From Desulfuromonas sp. (GTDB lineage: Bacteria; Desulfobacterota; Desulfuromonadia; Desulfuromonadales; SZUA-401): DNA of 9,058 nucleotides. The stretch is taken from the NCBI GenBank assembly GCA_002869605.1, contig PKUI01000162.1:1-9058 (forward strand). Reading direction: 5' to 3'. This document shows positions 6,008 through 9,058 of this stretch, one piece after another. The notes beneath the pieces were generated by a model. It saw only the letters and a program-made list of their open reading frames with translations, ran no database searches and was not told where the DNA came from. The stretch's first letter is position 1, and each line of letters starts with the position of its first letter. The position numbers were made by a program, and so were the translations under genes.

Positions 6008-6406
6008 TTGAATAACGTAATGAAATGGTTGGCAATGGGAATGGTTCTGAGTTTGCTCGTCACGACGCCGGTGTGGGCTCGGGGCGGTAACGGTGGTGGC
6101 AATGGTGGTGGTAACGGCGGTGGTAGCAGCGAAAGTGGTGGTTCCGGTGGTGGCAACGGTGGTTCCGATGGTTCCGGCGGAGATGGTGGTGGCAACGGCG
6201 GATCCGGCGGCAGCGAGATGGGCGGCGCAAATGCTCAGGCTCAGACCGAGATGCAGGAGCAGGCGCGTCATCGCTATCGCTATGACCAGGAGGAGAACCA
6301 GCAGCTCGAGGAGACCCCGGTGCAGTTACGCGAGCATCTGCGCGACCCGTTGAACGACGAGGAAATGGACGGCGAGATGGACGACGAGTCTTCCCCCGCG
6401 AGTTAA
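6008..6406 (+). CDS. Secreted glycine-rich protein, TTG start
   Basis: A perfect AAGGAGG (5996-6002) lies five bases before TTG at 6008, whereas the first in-frame ATG (6020) is 17 bases away, so TTG is the probable start and gives 132 residues. Residues 1-24 form a Sec signal peptide (hydrophobic MGMVLSLLV, then PVWA before the likely cleavage site). Residues 26-73 are almost only Gly with Asn, Ser and Asp in GGN/GGS-type repeats. Residues 74-132 are hydrophilic and strongly acidic (Glu, Asp, Gln), with an Arg/Tyr-rich patch near 86-93. The product should be exported as a flexible, largely disordered protein, but no lipobox, sorting signal or membrane anchor is visible. I do not recognise a family. 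The gene stands alone with its own terminator. A cell-surface, matrix or metal-interacting role would be speculation. Confidence 0.75.
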   Translation: MNNVMKWLAMGMVLSLLVTTPVWARGGNGGGNGGGNGGGSSESGGSGGGNGGSDGSGGDGGGNGGSGGSEMGGANAQAQTEMQEQARHRYRYDQEENQQLEETPVQLREHLRDPLNDEEMDGEMDDESSPAS

Positions 6407-6420
6407 TTAAACCAGAGCGA

Positions 6421-6435
6421 TGGTTTTGAAAACCA
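6421..6435. repeat. Short palindrome ahead of the terminator
   Basis: Seven-base arms (6421-6427 and 6429-6435) around a single central base form a perfect AT-rich palindrome, abutting the following terminator stem by one base. In RNA the one-base loop could not close fully, so it may act as a DNA site or simply lengthen the terminator structure. Confidence 0.35.
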
Positions 6436-6464
6436 AAAGGCGCCCCAAACGGGGCGCCTTTTTT
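6435..6464. terminator. Rho-independent terminator of the glycine-rich gene
   Basis: A perfect 12-bp stem (6435-6446 with 6451-6462) with GGCGCCCC core, a 4-base AAAC loop and a six-T tail (6459-6464). It lies about 28 bases past the stop codon. The A-run on the left side means it would also stop leftward transcription. Confidence 0.92.
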
Positions 6465-6631
6465 ATGCGTCTATTTCGGAGGCAAGGGCAATTTATTCGG
6501 GACTCGCATACGGGGTGTAGGACGTCATCAGGGCACAGTAAATCGATCATGCGTTGTGTATCATTGGTGCGCTCTGAGTGCCTGCGAGGTTTTGAACTGA
6601 AAGGGATTTCGTAATTTTGCCGGTTTCGGAC

Positions 6632-6659
6632 TTGCAAACAGTTTGATTGGAGATATTTT
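6632..6659 (+). promoter_or_regulatory. Possible promoter of the small-ORF pair
   Basis: TTGCAA (6632-6637) and TATTTT (6654-6659) are 16 bases apart in a locally AT-rich patch. Transcription would start near 6666, about 90 bases before the first small ORF. The -10 is imperfect, and the region between the preceding terminator (6464) and this site shows no gene that I can support. Confidence 0.35.
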
Positions 6660-6757
6660 ATCTTATGTGGGATGCGTTTCCGGCGTTCCATTTTTCCTTT
6701 ACAGATGTGGTTTCTCTGTCCCCCTGCCGAGAACGGTTTGTAGCGTCAGGAGGACGC

Positions 6758-6841
6758 ATGGACATGAACATAACGCAGCGAGAGAGGAATAACTTCCAAC
6801 GACGGATCAAGACAGGAGAACAACAATGTATCGTGAGCTGA
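6758..6841 (+). CDS. 27-codon ORF, possible leader peptide
   Basis: A strong AGGAGG (6748-6753) lies four bases before the ATG at 6758. The 27-residue product is basic and polar (MDMNITQRERNNFQRRIKTG..., ending CIVS) with no signal or membrane segment. Its TGA (6839-6841) lies 16 bases inside the next ORF in another frame, and the next ORF's ribosome binding site falls within its coding sequence. Ribosomes translating it would therefore affect initiation at 6826. Its length makes a functional peptide uncertain; a translational leader is the simplest reading. Confidence 0.4.
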   Translation: MDMNITQRERNNFQRRIKTGEQQCIVS

Positions 6842-6999
6842 GTGAAGCCGGGGTTGACACATGGTATTCCAGGGCGGAGCAGGAGGGGGTCGATGAGCTT
6901 GAGTCGGTTCTTGAAAGTGACTTCCTCAGTTATCTCCACCCGGAGGTGATCGCGAACATGAAGCGCCTCATCGCTCTGCATAGAGCGCAGCGCGAGTAG
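6826..6999 (+). CDS. Small 57-residue acidic protein of unknown function
   Basis: The ATG at 6826 has AGGAG (6814-6818) seven bases upstream, and the frame runs 57 codons to TAG at 6997-6999. The product is soluble, acidic in its first 35 residues (Glu/Asp-rich) and basic toward the end (MKRLIALHRAQRE), with two probable amphipathic helices and no signal peptide. Codon use has the G/C-ending bias of the neighbouring genes, and a good terminator follows 54 bases later, both supporting a real gene. It overlaps the preceding 27-codon ORF. I do not recognise the family. Confidence 0.6.
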   Translation: MYRELSEAGVDTWYSRAEQEGVDELESVLESDFLSYLHPEVIANMKRLIALHRAQRE

Positions 7000-7025
7000 A
7001 CTGCACGTTTTTCGTCGCCGCAGGA

Positions 7026-7039
7026 GCGTACTGGTACGC
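7026..7039. repeat. Small inverted repeat between the 57-residue ORF and terminator
   Basis: GCGTAC (7026-7031) and GTACGC (7034-7039) are separated by two bases. It lies in the 3' untranslated part of the small-ORF transcript, 15 bases before the terminator, and could be an operator-like site or part of a minor hairpin. There is no further support. Confidence 0.25.
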
Positions 7040-7053
7040 AATGGCCTAAGATA

Positions 7054-7088
7054 AAAAAGGCGTCCCCGTTAATCGGGGGCGCCTTTTT
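7054..7088. terminator. Bidirectional terminator between the small ORF and gcvPB
   Basis: A 15-bp stem (7054-7068 with 7074-7088) closes on a 5-base loop, with AAAAA on the left and TTTTT on the right. One position (7063/7079) is a G-U pair in rightward RNA but an A-C mismatch in leftward RNA. It lies six bases past the gcvPB stop codon and serves both convergent transcripts. Confidence 0.9.
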
Positions 7089-7094
7089 GCGTGA

Positions 7095-8558
7095 TTATTC
7101 CGGCTGCCAGCGCAGTTTCGGTTTGCGCGCTGCGGTAGTTTCGTCGAGGCGCCGCAGGCGGGTTTTCTGCGGGGCCGAGGTGAGCAGCTCCGGTTGTTCC
7201 TCAGCCTCTGCGGCGATGGCCAGCAAAGCATCGCAGAACTCGTCGAGGACTTCCATGCATTCGGTCTCGGTCGGCTCGATCATGATCGCGCCGTGCACCA
7301 CCAGCGGGAAGTAGACGGTCGGCGGATGGTAGCCGTAGTCGATCAGACGCTTGGCCAGATCGAGGGTCTTGCAGCCGCCACCGAGGTCCTTGTCGGAAAA
7401 CACCACCTCGTGCAGGGAGCGGTTCTTGTAGGGGAGATGAAAGCGCTCTTCGAGGCGGGCGCGGACGTAGTTGGCGTTGAGCACCGCCAGCTCGCTCGCT
7501 CTCTTCAACCCTTCCGGTCCCATGGCGAGGATGTAGGCGAAGGCCCGCACCATGATGCCGAAGTGGCCGTGGAAGGCCTTGAGGCGACCGATCGACTGGG
7601 GACGGTCAAAGTCGAGGTTGTAGCTGTCACCGTCCTTGACCACCACCGGCACCGGCAGAAACGGCGTGAGCGCTTCGCTGACGCCGACCGGGCCGGAACC
7701 GGGGCCGCCGCCGCCGTGCGGGGTGGCGAAGGTCTTATGCAGGTTGAAGTGCATCACGTCGATACCCATGTCGCCAGGCCGTGCAATCCCCATCAGGGCG
7801 TTGAGATTTGCACCGTCGCAGTAGACCAGGCCCCCCTGGGCATGTACCGTCTCGCAGATCTGCTGGATATGGCTCTCGAACAGGCCGAGGGTGTTGGGAT
7901 TGGTGACCATCAGCGCCGCGACCTCGTCATTCATATGCGCACGGACCTCTTCGGCGCTTAAGACCCCCTTCTCGTCGGTGACGATCGGTACCACCTCGTA
8001 GCCGGCCAGCGCGGCCGTAGCCGGATTGGTGCCGTGGGCGGTGTCGGGGATCAGCACCTTTCGGCGCGGCTCTCCCTGAGCCTCGTGCCAGGCGCGGATC
8101 ACCAGCATCCCGGTCAGTTCACCGTGGGCGCCGGCCGCAGGTTGCAGGGTGATGCCGGGAAATCCGGAGATCTCGGCAAGCGCTTCCTGCAGGCGGTACA
8201 TCAGCTCCAGCGGCCCCTGGGTGAGGTGCTGGGGGGCGTGGGGGTGGCTGAAGGCGAAGCCGGGCAGACGTGCGACGCTCTCGTTGATCTTGGGGTTGTA
8301 CTTCATGGTACAGCTCCCCAGTGGGTAGAGCCCCGAGTCGACGCCGTAGTTCCAGGTCGAAAGGCGCGTGAAGTGGCGTACCACGTCGATCTCCGAGAGC
8401 TCAGGGAAATCGTGAATCTCGTCGCGCGCCAGTTCGGCGGGGAGTTTGGCCTGCGGCACGTCAAGCGCCGGCAGGCTGTAGCCGACCCGGCCCGGGTCGG
8501 AGTGCTCGAACAGCAGCTTCTCGTTGAGGGTCAGTCCGCGGGTTCCGACCGGCTTCAT
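7095..8558 (-). CDS. gcvPB: Glycine dehydrogenase (decarboxylating) subunit 2
   Basis: This is the PLP-binding subunit of the two-subunit glycine cleavage P-protein. With GcvPA it decarboxylates glycine and passes the aminomethyl group to the lipoyl arm of the H-protein, feeding one-carbon units to tetrahydrofolate. The 487-residue length fits the family. The PLP lysine is K275 in [18 protein letters not shown], a hallmark of the family. Other conserved parts are [20 protein letters not shown] (67-86), DTAHGTNPA (172-180) and [13 protein letters not shown] (245-257). A C-terminal tail (about 455-487) is rich in Arg and Ala. The ATG at 8558 has GGAGG (8565-8569) six bases upstream and shares four bases (ATGA) with the gcvPA stop, so the pair is translationally coupled. 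The longer in-frame reading to 8735 would lie inside gcvPA and is not supported. Confidence 0.97.
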   Translation of the reverse strand: MKPVGTRGLTLNEKLLFEHSDPGRVGYSLPALDVPQAKLPAELARDEIHDFPELSEIDVVRHFTRLSTWNYGVDSGLYPLGSCTMKYNPKINESVARLPGFAFSHPHAPQHLTQGPLELMYRLQEALAEISGFPGITLQPAAGAHGELTGMLVIRAWHEAQGEPRRKVLIPDTAHGTNPATAALAGYEVVPIVTDEKGVLSAEEVRAHMNDEVAALMVTNPNTLGLFESHIQQICETVHAQGGLVYCDGANLNALMGIARPGDMGIDVMHFNLHKTFATPHGGGGPGSGPVGVSEALTPFLPVPVVVKDGDSYNLDFDRPQSIGRLKAFHGHFGIMVRAFAYILAMGPEGLKRASELAVLNANYVRARLEERFHLPYKNRSLHEVVFSDKDLGGGCKTLDLAKRLIDYGYHPPTVYFPLVVHGAIMIEPTETECMEVLDEFCDALLAIAAEAEEQPELLTSAPQKTRLRRLDETTAARKPKLRWQPE

Positions 8559-9058
8559 GCGGCACCTCCCTTCAGGGCCGCCACCAGGCGGTCGATGTCG
8601 GCGCGGCTGTGGGTCTCGGTGACGCAGACCAGCAGCGCGTTGGGTCTGTCGGGGAAATAGCGTGAGAGTGGTATCCCGGCGAGGATATCCTGCTCTTCGA
8701 GTTTGGCGAGCAGCTGTTCGGCATCCTGCGGGCACTCGACCACGAACTCGTTGAAGGTGGCGGCGTCGTGGGCCAGGGCGAAGCCGGGCAGGGCGGTGAT
8801 CGCCTCCCTGGCGTAGCTCGCCTTGGCGAAGTTCTGTTGTGCCACCTCCCTGAGCCCCTGCTTGCCGAGCAGCGCCATGTAGATGGTGGCGGTCAGCGCA
8901 CAGAGCCCCTGGTTGGAGCAGATGTTGGAGGTCGCCTTCTCGCGGCGGATGTGCTGCTCGCGGGTCGCCAGGGTCAGCACGAAGCCGCGCTCCCCCGCCT
9001 GATCGACAGTTTCACCGACCAGGCGTCCGGGCATCGAACGCACATCCTTCTGCCGGGC
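8555..9058 (-). CDS. gcvPA: Glycine dehydrogenase (decarboxylating) subunit 1, C-terminal part
   Basis: These are the last 167 residues of the partner subunit of GcvPB. The gene continues beyond the right edge, so the start is missing; an internal GTG at 9043 is not the start because the frame stays open to 9058 and reads [18 protein letters not shown], a conserved family stretch. Next comes [21 protein letters not shown], which strongly marks GcvP. The rest (about 60-167) is the typical subunit C-terminus. It ends four bases into gcvPB. About the first 270-280 residues are expected outside the window. No regulatory signals for the operon are visible; glycine-riboswitch or promoter elements, if any, lie off the right edge. 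Confidence 0.95.
   Translation of the reverse strand, partial: ARQKDVRSMPGRLVGETVDQAGERGFVLTLATREQHIRREKATSNICSNQGLCALTATIYMALLGKQGLREVAQQNFAKASYAREAITALPGFALAHDAATFNEFVVECPQDAEQLLAKLEEQDILAGIPLSRYFPDRPNALLVCVTETHSRADIDRLVAALKGGAA

Noticed and set aside
6077..6220. GGTGGT/GGTGGC repeats as a tandem-repeat or CRISPR-like element
   Set aside because: The units are in frame and encode the glycine-rich tract of a signal-peptide-bearing protein; there are no conserved spacer-repeat units.
6407..6691. 94-residue minus-strand and 64-residue plus-strand open frames between 6407 and 6691
   Set aside because: Both cross the 6435-6464 terminator or begin beside it, lack ribosome binding sites and show no protein-like pattern.
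7194..7961. 255-residue + strand open frame opposite gcvPB
   Set aside because: It is antisense to a highly conserved enzyme and has no independent start signal or recognisable domain.

Overview
The window looks like chromosomal DNA of a GC-rich anaerobic bacterium. The Desulfuromonadales (Geobacter, Desulfuromonas or Pelobacter type) are my best guess. The reasons are a split glycine decarboxylase (gcvPA/gcvPB), a short single-domain phosphate acetyltransferase, a short SulP carrier behind a DNA-binding EIIA-type regulator, and strong AGGAGG ribosome binding sites with compact bidirectional hairpin terminators between genes. This is inferred from gene content and family knowledge, not from a marker gene.

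Layout, left to right. The first ~100 bases belong to an unassignable left flank ending at a bidirectional terminator. pta (phosphate acetyltransferase) runs leftward with a textbook promoter. A divergent promoter region separates it from a TonB-family energy transducer, which is followed in the same direction by a gene whose N-terminal half carries the Cys/Asp...His...Cys pattern I associate with the LCIB/LCIC family of beta-type carbonic anhydrases. A strong convergent terminator follows. Then come two leftward genes that look like one operon: an HTH plus PTS-EIIA-like regulator (upstream) and a SulP anion transporter without a STAS domain. Their promoter carries three helically phased ATGTCC repeats. 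The next ~390 bases are non-coding, leading to a small secreted glycine-rich protein started by TTG, with its own terminator. A further accessory stretch holds two tiny overlapping ORFs (27 and 57 codons). After another bidirectional terminator, the leftward gcvPA-gcvPB pair fills the right end, with gcvPA cut by the window edge.

How the parts may work together. Pta and the glycine cleavage P-protein are housekeeping carbon metabolism (acetyl-CoA/acetyl phosphate; glycine to CO2 plus a C1 unit). The most interesting juxtaposition is the LCIB-like protein convergent with a SulP carrier, a family that includes bicarbonate transporters, whose operon has its own phosphorylatable-type regulator. 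A link through inorganic carbon handling is a hypothesis only. The glycine-rich secreted protein and the small-ORF pair have no recognisable function.
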